A stretch of 64,000 nucleotides of DNA from Microbacterium sp. (GCF_017305435.1 NZ_JAFKIP010000004.1:372001-436000), one strand, 5' to 3'; counted from the first letter of the stretch, positions 21,201 through 33,349 are shown. Notes: generated by a model from the sequence alone, not told the origin. Translations and numbers: made by a program.

Positions 21201-22467
21201 CAGCTTGAGGGACCAGCACGGTCCGTTCTTCGGCGATTTCGGCGGGCGCTACATGCCCGAGTCGCTCATCGCCGCGATCGACGAGCTCACCGCGGAGTAC
21301 GAGGCGGCGAAGGCCGATCCCGCATTCCAGGCCGAGTTCGAGGAGCTCCTGCGCTCGTACGCTGGTCGGCCGTCGGCGCTCACCGAGGTGCCGCGGTTCG
21401 CGGAGCACGCGGGCGGCGCGCGGATCTTCCTCAAGCGCGAGGATCTCAACCACACCGGCTCGCACAAGATCAACAACGTCATCGGCCAGGCGCTGCTGAC
21501 GAAGCGGCTCGGGAAGACGCGGGTCATCGCGGAGACCGGTGCCGGCCAGCACGGTGTCGCGACGGCGACCGCTGCCGCGCTGTTCGGCTTCGAGTGCACG
21601 GTCTACATGGGCGAGGTCGACACGGAACGGCAGGCGCTCAACGTCGCCCGCATGCGGTTGCTCGGCGCCGAGGTCGTCCCCGTGACGACCGGCTCGCGCA
21701 CCCTGAAGGACGCGATCAACGAGGCGTATCGCGACTGGGTGGCCTCCGTCGAGACGACGAACTACATCTTCGGCACGGCCGCCGGGCCGCACCCGTTCCC
21801 CGCGATGGTGCGCGACTTCCAGAAGATCATCTCCGAGGAGGCGCGCGCGCAGCTCCTCGAGGAGACCGGGCGACTGCCGGATGCCGTCGTCGCCTGCGTC
21901 GGCGGCGGCTCGAACGCGATCGGCATGTTCGACGCATTCCTCGACGACGCGGACGTGCGCCTGTACGGCGTCGAGGCGGCGGGCGACGGCGTCGACACGG
22001 ACAAGCACGCGGCATCCATCGAACGCGGACGCCCCGGCGTCCTGCACGGCGCGCGGACGTTCGTCCTGCAGGACGAGGACGGGCAGACGATCGAGTCGCA
22101 CTCGATCTCGGCAGGCCTCGACTACCCCGGCGTCGGTCCCGAGCACTCGTGGCTGGCCTCCATCGGCCGGGCGTCGTACATCCCCGCGACCGACACCGAG
22201 GCGATGGAGGCGCTCCGCCTCCTCAGCCGCACGGAGGGCATCATCCCGGCGATCGAATCTGCGCACGCCCTCGCGGGTGCGCTGCGTCTCGGACGGGAGC
22301 TCGGACCGGATGCGATCATCGCGGTGAGCCTCTCCGGGCGCGGCGACAAGGACATGGACACCGCGGCGCGCTGGTTCGGCCTCTATGACGGGGACGAAGA
22401 CGAAGCCGGTCCCGTCGTGGAGCCTCCGCCCGTAGACGGCGCGAAGGGCGAGGGGATCGAGCTGTGA
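21196..22467 (+). CDS. trpB: Tryptophan synthase beta chain
   Basis: A 423-residue PLP enzyme that condenses indole and serine. The PLP lysine is in HTGSHKINN (K91), the [10 protein letters not shown] segment follows, and the phosphate-binding loop is GGGSNAIG near residue 236. I chose GTG at 21196, which overlaps the trpC stop; the longer reading from ATG 21163 would only add translated repeat. It overlaps trpA by 4 bp (GTGA), as expected for partners of one complex. Confidence 0.95.
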   Translation: MTSLRDQHGPFFGDFGGRYMPESLIAAIDELTAEYEAAKADPAFQAEFEELLRSYAGRPSALTEVPRFAEHAGGARIFLKREDLNHTGSHKINNVIGQALLTKRLGKTRVIAETGAGQHGVATATAAALFGFECTVYMGEVDTERQALNVARMRLLGAEVVPVTTGSRTLKDAINEAYRDWVASVETTNYIFGTAAGPHPFPAMVRDFQKIISEEARAQLLEETGRLPDAVVACVGGGSNAIGMFDAFLDDADVRLYGVEAAGDGVDTDKHAASIERGRPGVLHGARTFVLQDEDGQTIESHSISAGLDYPGVGPEHSWLASIGRASYIPATDTEAMEALRLLSRTEGIIPAIESAHALAGALRLGRELGPDAIIAVSLSGRGDKDMDTAARWFGLYDGDEDEAGPVVEPPPVDGAKGEGIEL

Positions 22468-23246
22468 GCCGAGTCACGGATGCCATCGACGCCGCGCGCG
22501 CGGACGGACGCGGCGCGTTCGTCGGCTACCTGCCGATCGGATACCCCGACCTGCAGACCTCCATCGACGCGGCCGTCGCTCTCGCGGAGGCCGGCGCCGA
22601 CATCCTCGAGCTCGGTCCGCCGTATTCCGATCCGGTCATGGACGGCCCGGTCATCCAGGAGGCCACCGGGGCCGCGCTCGCGGCCGGCATCCGGCTGCGC
22701 GACACCTTCACCGCGGTGCGCGCGATCGCCGATCGCACCGACGTCCCGATCCTCGTCATGACGTACTGGAACCCGGTGGTGCAGTACGGCGTCGATCGCT
22801 ACGCCGACGACCTCGCCGCCGCCGGTGGTGCGGGTCTCATCACGCCGGACATCACGCCGGATGCCGCGGCGGACTGGATCGCCGCGTCGGAACGGACGGG
22901 TCTGGACCGCGTCTTCCTCGCGGCCCCCACCTCGACCGACGAGCGACTCGACCTGATCGTGCGCTCGTCGACGGGCTTCGTCTACACCGTGTCGACGATG
23001 GGGATCACGGGAGAGCGAGCCGAGCTGGATGCCGCGGCGCGGACCCTCGTCGCGCGACTGCGCGATCACGGCGCCGAGCGCGCGTGCGTCGGCATCGGCA
23101 TCTCCACACCCGATCAGGTCGCCGGCGTCGTCGAGTACGCCGACGGAGCGATCGTCGGCACGGCCCTCGTCCGCGCGCTGCGCGACGGCGGCGTCGCGGG
23201 TCTGTCCGCCGAAGCCCGCGCCCTGGCATCCGGAACCGCCCGCTGA
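22464..23246 (+). CDS. trpA: Tryptophan synthase alpha chain
   Basis: A 260-residue TIM barrel that cleaves indole-3-glycerol phosphate and passes indole to TrpB. The catalytic Glu and Asp are in [19 protein letters not shown] (about residues 47-65), with the actinobacterial PPYSDP variant of the usual [16 protein letters not shown] and [10 protein letters not shown] are the phosphate-binding parts. The GTG start overlaps trpB. It ends the trp block; a 69-bp gap follows before lgt. Confidence 0.95.
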   Translation: MSRVTDAIDAARADGRGAFVGYLPIGYPDLQTSIDAAVALAEAGADILELGPPYSDPVMDGPVIQEATGAALAAGIRLRDTFTAVRAIADRTDVPILVMTYWNPVVQYGVDRYADDLAAAGGAGLITPDITPDAAADWIAASERTGLDRVFLAAPTSTDERLDLIVRSSTGFVYTVSTMGITGERAELDAAARTLVARLRDHGAERACVGIGISTPDQVAGVVEYADGAIVGTALVRALRDGGVAGLSAEARALASGTAR

Positions 23247-23302
23247 CCCCGCTGCGGGACGGGCGCGGAGCGGCGCGCGCAGGGCGCCGCGCGGCGGCGA
23301 AG

Positions 23303-23308
23303 TAGACT
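23303..23308 (+). promoter_or_regulatory. -10 element for a leaderless lgt transcript
   Basis: TAGACT ends 7 nt before the GTG of lgt (23316). Confidence 0.5.
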
Positions 23309-23315
23309 TCCCCTC

Positions 23316-24284
23316 GTGCTTTCCACCGCCTCCGTCGCCGCCAGCATCCCGAGCCCGTCGATCAGCTCGTTCCAGATCGGCCCGCTGACGATCCACTTCT
23401 ACGCCCTGTGCATCCTCACGGGCATCGTCGTCGCGGCGATCATGACCAACCGCCGCCTGACCAAGCGCGGCGCGGAGCCGTGGGTGGTGATCGACATCTG
23501 CCTGATCGCGGTTCCGCTGGCGATCATCGGAGCCCGCATCTTCCACGTCGTCACGCACTGGGACTTCTACTTCGGCGAAGGCAAGGACATCACGGCGATC
23601 TTCCGCATCTGGGAAGGGGGCATCGCGATCTTCGGCGCCCTCATCGGGGGCGCGATCGGCGCCTGGCTGGGATGCAAGTGGACCGGCATCCGGTTCTGGA
23701 CCTTCGCCGACGCCCTCGCGCCGGGACTCCTGCTCGCGCAGGCGCTCGGCCGGTTCGGCAACTGGTTCAACCAGGAGCTCTACGGCCTCCCCACGGACCT
23801 GCCCTGGGGTCTGCAGATCGACTACCCGAACCCGGCGTGGCCGGCAGGCCTGCCGGAAGGGACCCTCTTCCACCCCACATTCCTGTACGAGGTCATCTGG
23901 AACACGCTCGGCGTCCTCTTCCTCCTCTGGGCCGGCAAGCGGTTCACGCTGCAGTGGGGGCGGCTGTTCGCGCTGTACCTCGTCTGGTACTGCGCGGGTC
24001 GTATCGTGTGGGAGAACATTCGCATCGACCCGAGCGAGGTCTTCTTCGGCTTGCGCACGAACGTCTGGGCCGCGATCTTCGGTGTCGTCATCGGGATCGT
24101 GATCTTCTTCGTGCAGAAGCGTCGCCACCCGGGGATCGAGCCGTCGCCCTACCAGCCCGGACGCGAAGCCACGCGCAGCGGGAATGTACAATCGCAGAAC
24201 ACCGATGATTTCGTCGACGTCAGCGCACCCCCGACGTCCGAAACCGTCGCGGACACTGCCACAAGCGCCGTCGCCTCGAAGTAG
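23316..24284 (+). CDS. lgt: Prolipoprotein diacylglyceryl transferase
   Basis: A 322-residue membrane enzyme with about seven helices that attaches diacylglycerol to the lipobox cysteine of prolipoproteins. The signature LGRFGNWFNQELYG (about residues 144-157) matches the Lgt G-R-x-G-N-x-x-N-x-E pattern with its essential Arg and Asn/Glu. YEVIWNTLG and the RIVWENIRIDP segment are also typical. The last 50 residues are a hydrophilic tail. It works upstream of Lnt (50189-51787) and on lipoproteins such as the FKBP at 57471-58388. Confidence 0.94.
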   Translation: MLSTASVAASIPSPSISSFQIGPLTIHFYALCILTGIVVAAIMTNRRLTKRGAEPWVVIDICLIAVPLAIIGARIFHVVTHWDFYFGEGKDITAIFRIWEGGIAIFGALIGGAIGAWLGCKWTGIRFWTFADALAPGLLLAQALGRFGNWFNQELYGLPTDLPWGLQIDYPNPAWPAGLPEGTLFHPTFLYEVIWNTLGVLFLLWAGKRFTLQWGRLFALYLVWYCAGRIVWENIRIDPSEVFFGLRTNVWAAIFGVVIGIVIFFVQKRRHPGIEPSPYQPGREATRSGNVQSQNTDDFVDVSAPPTSETVADTATSAVASK

Positions 24285-24300
24285 CACCCCGCTACACACT

Positions 24301-24326
24301 CTGCTTGACACACACCCTGCTTGACA
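24301..24326 (+). promoter_or_regulatory. direct repeat CTGCTTGACA, twin -35-like boxes before gltB
   Basis: CTGCTTGACA occurs at 24301-24310 and again at 24317-24326, a 16-bp period. Each holds a perfect TTGACA -35 consensus, rare in this genome. No good -10 hexamer follows at 16-18 bp, so these may be regulator sites rather than promoters. Confidence 0.4.
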
Positions 24327-24375
24327 TCGGGCCGACGTCGTCCCCACTTCAGCAAGATCATTGAGGACGGTAGGT

Positions 24376-27300
24376 ATGGCACTGAGCCCCCGTCGTGAAT
24401 CGACGTCCACGTCGCCCGGCAGCTTCCCCGCGAAGCAGGGCATGTACAACCCGGCCTTCGAGAAGGATGCCTGCGGTCTGGCGATGGTCGCCACGCTCCG
24501 CGGCGAGCCCGGGCACGACATCGTCTCGCTCGCGCTCGAGGCGCTCCGCAACCTGGAGCACCGCGGCGCCATCGGCTCGGATGCGGGAACCGGCGACGGC
24601 GCCGGCATCCTCACGCAGATGCCGGATGCCTTCCTGCGGGCCGTCACGGACTTCGACCTGCCGCCCGTGGGGGAGTACGCCGCAGGCCTGGCGTTCCTGC
24701 CGCTCGACGAGGACGCCCGCGCGGCCGTCAAAGCCGGGGTCGAGCAGATCGCGGCATCCGAAGGGCTGACCGTCCTCGGCTGGCGCGAGGTGCCCACCGA
24801 CGACACGCATCTCGGCAAGCTCGCCCACGCCGCACAGCCCGCGTTCGAGCAGCTCTTCGTCTCGCGTCCCGCCGTCGGCGATGCGCCCGCGCTGTCGGGC
24901 ATCGACCTCGACCGTCGCGTGTTCCGGCTGCGCAAGCGTGCTCGGCACGAGCACGACGCCTATTTCGTGTCGCTGAGCGCCCGCACCCTGGGGTACAAGG
25001 GCATGGTGACGACGCTCCAGCTGGAGCCGTTCTACCCCGATCTCTCCGATGAGCGCTTCACCTCCGAGCTCGCCGTCGTCCACTCGCGGTACTCGACCAA
25101 CACGTTCCCGTCCTGGCCGCTCGCGCAGCCGCTGCGCATGCTCGCGCACAACGGCGAGATCAACACGGTCGGCGCGAACCGCAACTGGATGCGCGCGCGC
25201 CAGTCGCAGCTAGAGTCCGAGCTCATCGGCGACATCCGGCCGCTCCTGCCGATCTGCACGGAGGGCGCGAGCGACTCGGCATCCTTCGACGAGGTCCTCG
25301 AGCTTCTGACCCTCACGGGTCGCAGCCTGCCGCACGCGATCATGATGATGGTCCCCGAGGCGTACGAGAAGCAGGCCGACATCGCGCCGGACCTGCGCGC
25401 GTTCTACGAGTACCACTCGATGCAGATGGAGCCGTGGGACGGTCCCGCAGCGCTCATCTTCACCGACGGCACGCTCGTCGGCGCGACGCTCGACCGCAAC
25501 GGGCTGCGCCCGGGACGCTGGACCGAGACGACCGACGGCATCGTCGTCATCGGTTCCGAGACCGGCGTGCTGGACTTCGCCCCCGAGCGCATCAAGCGCC
25601 GCGGACGCCTCCGCCCGGGTCGTATGTTCCTCGTCGACACGGCGCAGCGCCGCATCATCGAGGACGACGAGGTCAAGCAGGGCCTCGCCGCGCTCGAGCC
25701 GTGGCAGGAGTGGCTGGATGCCGGCCGCGTGCGTCTGAAGGACCTGCCCGAGCGCGAGCACATCGTGCACCCGATCGCGTCGATCACGCGTCGCCAGCGC
25801 ACCTTCGGCTACACGGAGGAGGAGGTCCGCATCCTCCTCACTCCGATGGGCCAGAACGGCGCGGAGCCCCTCGGCGCGATGGGATCGGATGCGCCGATCG
25901 CCGTCCTCAGCGAGCGTCCGCGTCTGCTGTTCGACTACTTCGTGCAGCAGTTCGCGCAGGTCACCAACCCGCCGCTCGACTCGATCCGCGAAGAGGTCGT
26001 GACCTCGCTCGCCCACGGACTCGGCCCGGAGCGGAACCTCCTCGAGTGGGGGCCCGAGCACACCCGCACGATCACGCTCGACTTCCCGGTGATCGACAAC
26101 GACGAGCTCGCGAAGCTCCAGAACATCGACAAGGCCCTGCCCGGTCGCCGTTCGGTCACCGTGCGCGGTCTCTACCACTTCGACAAGGGCCCGGATGCCC
26201 TGGAGCACCGTCTCGACGAGATGTGCGCAGAGGTGGATGCCGCGATCGCGCAGGGTGCCGAATTCATCATCCTGAGCGACCGCGACTCGAACAAGGATCT
26301 CGTCCCGATCCCGTCCCTGCTGATGCTGTCGGCCGTGCATCACCACCTCATCCGCCGGGAGAACCGCATGAAGGTCGGTCTCGTGGTCGAGGCGGGCGAC
26401 GTGCGCGAAGTGCACCACGTGGCGACCCTCATCGGCTACGGCGCCTCTGCGGTCAACCCGTATCTTGCGATGGAGACCGTCGAGTACCTCGTACGGGCGG
26501 GCTTCATCACAGGAGTCACGCCGGAGAAGGCGGTCCGCAACCTGATCTACGCCCTCGGCAAGGGCGTCCTGAAGATCATGTCGAAGATGGGCATCTCGAC
26601 GGTGTCCTCCTATGCGGGCTCACAGGTGTTCGAGGCGGTCGGGCTGTCCGAGGCCTTCGTCGCGAAGTACTTCACCGGCACGGAGACGAAGCTCGGTGGC
26701 ATCGGCATCCGCGAGATCGCCGCGGAGAACCAGGCACGCCACGATTACGCGTACCCGGAGGACGGTGCCGCGCGCGCCCATGAGCGCCTGTGGACCGGCG
26801 GCGAGTACCAGTGGCGTCGCGACGGCGCCCCGCACCTCTTCACGCCCGACACGGTGTTCCGGCTGCAGCACTCGACGCGCGCCCGCCGGTACGACATCTT
26901 CCGCGAGTACACGAAGCTCATCGACGATCAGGCGGCGGAGCTGAAGACGCTGCGCGGCATGTTCCGGCTGAAGACCGGCGAGCGTCCGCCCGTCCCGATC
27001 GACGAGGTCGAGCCGGTCGAGTCGATCGTCAAGCGGTTCTCGACGGGCGCGATGAGCTACGGCTCCATCTCGAAAGAGGCGCACGAGACCCTCGCGATCG
27101 CGATGAACTCGATCGGCGCCAAGTCGAACACGGGCGAGGGCGGCGAGGACGTCGAGCGCCTGCTCGACCCTGAGCGCCGCAGCGCGATCAAGCAGGTCGC
27201 GTCCGGCCGTTTCGGCGTCACGAGCATGTATCTGACGCACGCCGACGACATCCAGATCAAGCTCGCCCAGGGCGCGAAGCCCGGCGAGGGTGGTCAGTTG

Positions 27301-28954
27301 CCTCCCGGGAAGGTGTATCCCTGGATCGCGCGGACGCGTGGGGGTACGCCCGGAGTCGGGCTCATCTCGCCGCCGCCACACCACGACATCTACTCGATCG
27401 AGGACCTCAAGCAGCTGATCTTCGACCTGAAGCGGGCGAACCCCGCGGCACGGGTGCACGTGAAGCTCGTGAGCCAGTCGGGCATCGGCGCGGTCGCCGC
27501 GGGCACCGCGAAGGCCCTCGCCGACGTCATCCTGGTGTCCGGCCACGACGGCGGCACGGGGGCGAGCCCGCTGAACTCGCTCAAGCACGCCGGCACGCCG
27601 TGGGAGCTCGGCCTCGCCGAGACCCAGCAGACCCTCATGCTCAACGACATGCGCGATCGCGTCGTCGTGCAGGCCGACGGGCAGCTCAAGACCGGTCGTG
27701 ACGTCATCATCGCGGCGCTGCTGGGCGCCGAGGAGTTCGGCTTCGCGACGACGGCCCTCGTAGTCGAAGGCTGCATCATGATGCGCGTCTGTCATCTCGA
27801 CACGTGCCCCGTGGGCGTCGCGACCCAGAACCCCGTCCTGCGCAGTCGATTCACCGGCAAGCCGGAATTCGTCGTCAACTTCATGCAGTTCCTCGCTCAG
27901 GAGGTGCGCGAGTACCTCGCCGAGCTCGGCTTCCGCTCGCTCGACGAGGCGATCGGTCGCAACGATCTGCTGGACGTCAACGGCGCGATCGAGCACTGGA
28001 AGGCATCCGGCCTCGACCTCACGCCGATCCTCGACGGACCGGCGTTCGCCGAGGATGCGCCGCGTCGTCATGCGCGTGAGCAGGACCACGAGCTCGAGAA
28101 GCACTTCGACGTGCCGCTCATCGAGCAGGCTCAGGACGTCATCGCGCACGGCGGTCACTTCGAGGTCTCGCTGCCGATCCGCAACACGGAGCGTGCGGTC
28201 GGCACGATGCTCGGCAACCGGGTGACCCTCGCGCACGGGGAGCACGGGCTCCCCGCCGGAACGATCGAGATCAACCTCACCGGCTCGGCGGGGCAGTCCT
28301 TCGGCGCCTTCCTCCCCGCGGGTATCACGCTGCGTCTGGAGGGCGACTCGAACGACTACGTCGGCAAGGGGCTGTCCGGCGGGCAGATCGTCGTGCGTCC
28401 CCCGCGGGATGCCTCCTTCGACGCCTCGCGCAACGTCATCGCCGGCAACGTCATCGGCTACGGTGCGACGCAGGGGAGCCTCTTCCTGCGCGGTGTCGTG
28501 GGGGAGCGGTTCCTCGTGCGCAACTCGGGAGCGACGGCGGTGGTCGAGGGCGTGGGAGACCACGCGCTCGAGTACATGACCGGCGGTCTCGCCGTGATCC
28601 TCGGACCCACGGGGCGCAACCTCGGCGCCGGCATGTCCGGCGGCGCGGCGTACGTCTACCGGCTCGATCGCGACCTCGTCAACCGCGAGGCGCTCGCGTC
28701 GGGCGAGCTCGATCTGCTGGGACTCGGCTCCGGTGACGCAGAGATGCTGCGCGACCTCCTCGAGCGCCACGTCGCCGAGACCGGGTCGACGCTCGCCGCC
28801 GCCCTGCTGGAGGACTTCGAGACGGAGGCCGACAACTTCGTCCGTGTCGTGCCGCGCGACTATGCCGCGGTGCTCAAGACCCGTACCGACGCCGCCGCCG
28901 AGGGGCTCGACCCCGACGGCGACGTCGTCTGGACCCGCATCCTGGAGGTGACCG

Positions 28955-28962
<8 letters not shown>
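24376..28962 (+). CDS. gltB: Glutamate synthase large subunit
   Basis: A 1528-residue enzyme that makes two glutamates from glutamine and 2-oxoglutarate. The Ntn-type glutaminase domain begins at Cys33 (DACGLAMVA), implying removal of a 32-residue propeptide. The FMN-binding synthase domain covers about residues 800-1200 and contains the [3Fe-4S] ligands C1133, C1139 and C1144. The C-terminal beta-helix domain follows. ATG at 24376 is preferred over the upstream TTG at 24361. It overlaps gltD by 8 bp. Confidence 0.97.
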
Positions 28963-30424
<1,462 letters not shown>

Positions 30425-30470
30425 GCTGAAAACACCCCCGAAAAACCGAAGACAGACCGGAGAACAGTCA

Positions 30471-31919
30471 GTGAGACGCGCGAAGATCGTCGCCACCCTG
30501 GGCCCCGCCACCGAGTCGTACGAGATGATCCGCGCGATCATCGACGCCGGCGTCGACGTGGCCCGCCTGAACCTGAGCCACGGCTCGTATGCCGAGCACG
30601 AAGTCCGTTTCGCCAACGTGCGCAAGGCGGCCGACGACGCCGGCCGCGCCGTCGCGATCCTCGTCGACCTGCAGGGCCCCAAGATCCGCCTCGGAAAGTT
30701 CAGCGACGGCCCGCACGACCTCGCCGTGGGCGACATCCTGCGGATCACCACCGAGGACGTCGTGGGAACGCGCGACCTCGTCGGCACGACGTTCAAGGGC
30801 CTCGCCGGCGACGTCAAGGCGGGCGATTTCCTCCTGATAGACGACGGCAAGGTACGCGTCCAGGTCGAGAGCGTCGACGGGCCGGTCGTGACGACCCGCA
30901 CCGTGGTCGCGGGAACGGTGTCCAACAACAAGGGCATCAACCTTCCCGGCGTAGCCGTGAGCGTCCCCGCCCTTTCCGAGAAGGACGAGGAGGACCTGCG
31001 CTGGGGCCTCAAGGCCGGCGCGGATCTCATCGCGCTCTCGTTCGTGCGGGATGCCGCGGACATCACCCGCGTGCACGAGATCATGGCGGAGGAGGGGCGC
31101 AAGGTCCCCGTCATCGCGAAGATCGAGAAGCCGCAGGCCGTCGACAACCTCGAAGAGATCATCGACGCGTTCGACGGCATCATGGTCGCTCGTGGCGACC
31201 TCGCGGTCGAGCTGCCGCTCGAGGCGGTCCCGGTCGTGCAGAAGCACGCCGTCGAGATGTGCCGTCGCATGGCGAAGCCCGTCATCGTCGCGACGCAGAT
31301 GCTCGAGTCGATGACGCACGCACCGGTGCCCACGCGCGCCGAGGCATCCGACGTCGCCAACGCGGTCCTCGACGGCGCCGACGCGGTCATGCTGTCGGGC
31401 GAGACGAGCGTCGGCGACTACCCGGTCGTCACGGTGCAGACCATGGCGCGCATCGTCGAGTCGACCGAGGAGCACGGTCTCGAGCGCATCCGGCCGTTCA
31501 GCGCCAAGCCGCGCACGCAGGGCGGCGTCATGACGCTCGCCGCCAACGAGGTGGCGGAGTTCATCGAGGCGAAGTACATCGCGATCTTCACCGAGTCGGG
31601 GGACACGGCGCGACGGATGTCGCGCCTGCGGCCCGGCATCCCCATGATGGCCTTCGCCGTCGACCCCGCGATCCGTCGGCGGATGGCGCTCACCTGGGGT
31701 GTGCAGTCGACACTCGTGGAGCACGTCGCGCACACCGACCTCATGTTCATCCAGGTGGACGAGTTCTTCCTCGGCAAGGGTCTGGCGAAGGAAGGCGACA
31801 AGGTGGTGGTGATCTCGGGCTCCCCTCCGGGAATCATCGGCGGCACGAACGATATCCGCGTCCACCGGATCGGCGACGCCGTGCACGGCAACGCGCCGAT
31901 CTATCAGGCCGAGAAGTAG
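30471..31919 (+). CDS. pyk: Pyruvate kinase
   Basis: A 482-residue glycolytic enzyme converting phosphoenolpyruvate and ADP to pyruvate and ATP. RRAKIVATLGP opens the A domain; KIEKPQAVDNLEEI (about residues 217-230) contains the catalytic Lys and MVARGDLAVE the metal ligand; the MLESM signature is near 277. The B domain (about 70-170) and C-terminal regulatory domain are complete. GTG at 30471 gives the standard N-terminus. A strong hairpin terminator follows directly. Confidence 0.96.
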   Translation: MRRAKIVATLGPATESYEMIRAIIDAGVDVARLNLSHGSYAEHEVRFANVRKAADDAGRAVAILVDLQGPKIRLGKFSDGPHDLAVGDILRITTEDVVGTRDLVGTTFKGLAGDVKAGDFLLIDDGKVRVQVESVDGPVVTTRTVVAGTVSNNKGINLPGVAVSVPALSEKDEEDLRWGLKAGADLIALSFVRDAADITRVHEIMAEEGRKVPVIAKIEKPQAVDNLEEIIDAFDGIMVARGDLAVELPLEAVPVVQKHAVEMCRRMAKPVIVATQMLESMTHAPVPTRAEASDVANAVLDGADAVMLSGETSVGDYPVVTVQTMARIVESTEEHGLERIRPFSAKPRTQGGVMTLAANEVAEFIEAKYIAIFTESGDTARRMSRLRPGIPMMAFAVDPAIRRRMALTWGVQSTLVEHVAHTDLMFIQVDEFFLGKGLAKEGDKVVVISGSPPGIIGGTNDIRVHRIGDAVHGNAPIYQAEK

Positions 31920-31933
31920 GCCGAAGCCGCGGA

Positions 31934-31973
31934 AAGGGCGGATGCCGGGGTGTGAACCCCGGCATCCGCCCTT
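31934..31973 (+). terminator. strong hairpin terminator after pyk
   Basis: A perfect stem of at least 15 bp (GGGCGGATGCCGGGG pairing with its complement) closes a 6-nt loop TGTGAA. No long U tract follows. Both arms contain the GGATGCC heptamer. Confidence 0.85.
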
Positions 31974-31975
31974 CG

Positions 31976-31996
31976 TCGTGCCGGTGGTGGGAGTCG
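31976..31996 (-). repeat. 21-bp duplicate of the tRNA-Leu(CAA) 3' end
   Basis: This 21-bp segment is identical to 32135-32155, which covers the discriminator base, the 3' acceptor strand and most of the T arm of the tRNA gene. The copies are 159 bp apart in the same orientation, and the tRNA copy continues into a complete gene while this one does not. Confidence 0.8.
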
Positions 31997-32095
31997 TCCC
32001 CACGCCCCCTCCACCCGCCGCTGCGCGGCGCGCGGAGCCTCCGGCCGCGTGGGCCCACCCACACGTGGGTTCTCCGCCGCACCGCCGTGACGACC
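31997..32095. other. spacer between the two tRNA-end copies
   Basis: I see no gene here. The segment is GC-rich with short inverted repeats (for instance CGCCGCTGCGCGGCG and CCCACACGTGGG). It could be what remains of an insertion at the tRNA gene. Confidence 0.4.
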
Positions 32096-32132
32096 GAAGC
32101 GCCGCCCCTTGAGAAGCAGGGGACGGCGCTTC
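32096..32132 (-). terminator. hairpin terminator of tRNA-Leu(CAA)
   Basis: A 9-bp outer stem (GAAGCGCCG with CGGCGCTTC) and an inner stem of C with G runs, separated by one mismatch, lie just downstream of the minus-strand tRNA gene. Confidence 0.7.
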
Positions 32133-32137
32133 GCTCG

Positions 32138-32218
32138 TGCCGGTGGTGGGAGTCGAACCCACACGTCCGAAGACAACCGAGTTTGAGTCGGTCGCGTCTG
32201 CCATTCCGCCACACCGGC
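32138..32218 (-). tRNA. tRNA-Leu, anticodon CAA
   Basis: An 81-nt cloverleaf on the minus strand. The acceptor stem pairs GCCGGTG with CACCGGC; the anticodon loop reads CTCAAAC with CAA, decoding UUG. The T arm has GGTTCGA, and the extra arm is long as in class II tRNAs. CCA is not encoded. A partial copy of the 3' end lies at 31976-31996. Confidence 0.93.
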
Positions 32219-32231
32219 GCACGCGCATTCG

Positions 32232-32237
32232 AGACTA
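32232..32237 (-). promoter_or_regulatory. candidate -10 element for tRNA-Leu(CAA)
   Basis: TAGTCT on the minus strand, 13 nt upstream of the mature 5' end. Confidence 0.4.
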
Positions 32238-32263
32238 TCGCAGGTGCGCCTCTCTCCTGGCTC

Positions 32264-32269
32264 TAGGAT
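32264..32269 (+). promoter_or_regulatory. -10 element for a leaderless pdtaR transcript
   Basis: TAGGAT ends 6 nt before the GTG at 32276. Confidence 0.6.
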
Positions 32270-32275
32270 GGACGG

Positions 32276-32896
32276 GTGACTGAGCAGGAACTGAGCCCCG
32301 CGTCGAACCCGACCTCCCCGCGCCGCGTCGTCGTGGCCGAGGACGAGTCGTTGATCCGTCTCGACATCGTGGAGATCCTCCGTGACAACGGCTTCGACGT
32401 GGTCGGCGAGGCGGGCGACGGCGAGACCGCCGTCCAGCTCGCGACCGAGCTGCGGCCCGATCTCGTCATCATGGACGTGAAGATGCCCGTCCTCGACGGC
32501 ATCTCCGCCGCGGAGAAGCTCAGCAAGAACCACGTCGCCCCCGTCGTGCTGCTGACGGCCTTCAGCCAGAAGGAGCTCGTCGAGCGGGCGAGCGAGGCCG
32601 GCGCCCTCGCGTACGTCGTGAAGCCCTTCACCCCCAACGACCTGCTGCCGGCGATCGAGATCGCCCTGGCCCGCTACGAGCAGATCATCACGCTCGAAGC
32701 CGAGGTCGCCGACATGGTCGAGCGCTTCGAGACCCGCAAGCTCGTCGACCGCGCCAAGGGGCTCCTGAACGAGAAGATGGGCCTGTCCGAGCCGGAGGCG
32801 TTCCGCTGGATCCAGAAGGCATCCATGGATCGTCGCCTCACGATGCAGGACGTCGCCAAGGCCATCATCGAGCAGCTCTCGCCGAAGAAGGCCTGA
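32276..32896 (+). CDS. pdtaR: ANTAR-domain response regulator (PdtaR-like)
   Basis: A 206-residue regulator. Residues about 18-130 are a receiver domain with the phosphorylated Asp in LVIMDVKMP and the conserved Lys in VKPFTP. Residues about 140-200 are an ANTAR RNA-binding domain (LVDRAKGLLNEKMGLSEPEA). Such proteins act as antiterminators by binding twin hexaloop hairpins in mRNA, and in mycobacteria PdtaR pairs with the kinase PdtaS encoded elsewhere. No kinase gene is adjacent. The location between pyk and polA is the same as in several actinobacteria. Confidence 0.9.
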   Translation: MTEQELSPASNPTSPRRVVVAEDESLIRLDIVEILRDNGFDVVGEAGDGETAVQLATELRPDLVIMDVKMPVLDGISAAEKLSKNHVAPVVLLTAFSQKELVERASEAGALAYVVKPFTPNDLLPAIEIALARYEQIITLEAEVADMVERFETRKLVDRAKGLLNEKMGLSEPEAFRWIQKASMDRRLTMQDVAKAIIEQLSPKKA

Positions 32897-32923
32897 CCGC
32901 GCCGTCCACTCCGCGTCGAGCTC

Positions 32924-33349
32924 TCAGCGGTCCTTGATCATGTTGGTGATGCGGATCGTGGAGCAGCGGCGGCCCTGATCGTCGGTCACGGCGATCTCGT
33001 GCACGGCGAGCGAGCGGCCGAGGTGCACGGGCGTGCAGACGCCGGTGACGAGGCCGCTCGTCGCCGATCGGGTGTGCGTCGCGTTGATGTCGACGCCGAC
33101 GGCGAGGCGGCCGGGACCGGCGTGCAGATTCGCCGCCATCGATCCCAGCGACTCGCCGAGGACGACGTACGCGCCGCCGTGCAGCAGACCCACGGGCTGC
33201 GTGTTGCCCTCCACGGGCATCGTCGCAACGGCCCGCTCGATCGTGAACTCGGTGAACACGATCCCCATCTTCGTGGCGAGCGCGCCCATGCCGCGTTCGC
33301 GTACCCAGGCCATCCCGTCGATCTCGGTGGGGGAGGGTTCAGCGGTCAT
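32924..33349 (-). CDS. Hotdog-fold thioesterase (PaaI/EntH type)
   Basis: A 141-residue hotdog thioesterase. The segment GLLHGGAYVVLGESLGSMAAN (two 10-residue halves near residues 53-73) has the HGG motif and catalytic Glu of the PaaI group, followed by GVDINATHTRSA. It probably hydrolyses an acyl-CoA; the natural substrate cannot be read from the sequence. It is convergent with pdtaR (27-bp gap) and divergent from polA. A GAAGGTGG ribosome binding site precedes ATG at 33349. Confidence 0.88.
   Translation of the reverse strand: MTAEPSPTEIDGMAWVRERGMGALATKMGIVFTEFTIERAVATMPVEGNTQPVGLLHGGAYVVLGESLGSMAANLHAGPGRLAVGVDINATHTRSATSGLVTGVCTPVHLGRSLAVHEIAVTDDQGRRCSTIRITNMIKDR

Noticed and set aside
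31976-32218. Second tRNA gene at 31976
   Set aside because: Only the 3' end is present; there is no anticodon or D arm.
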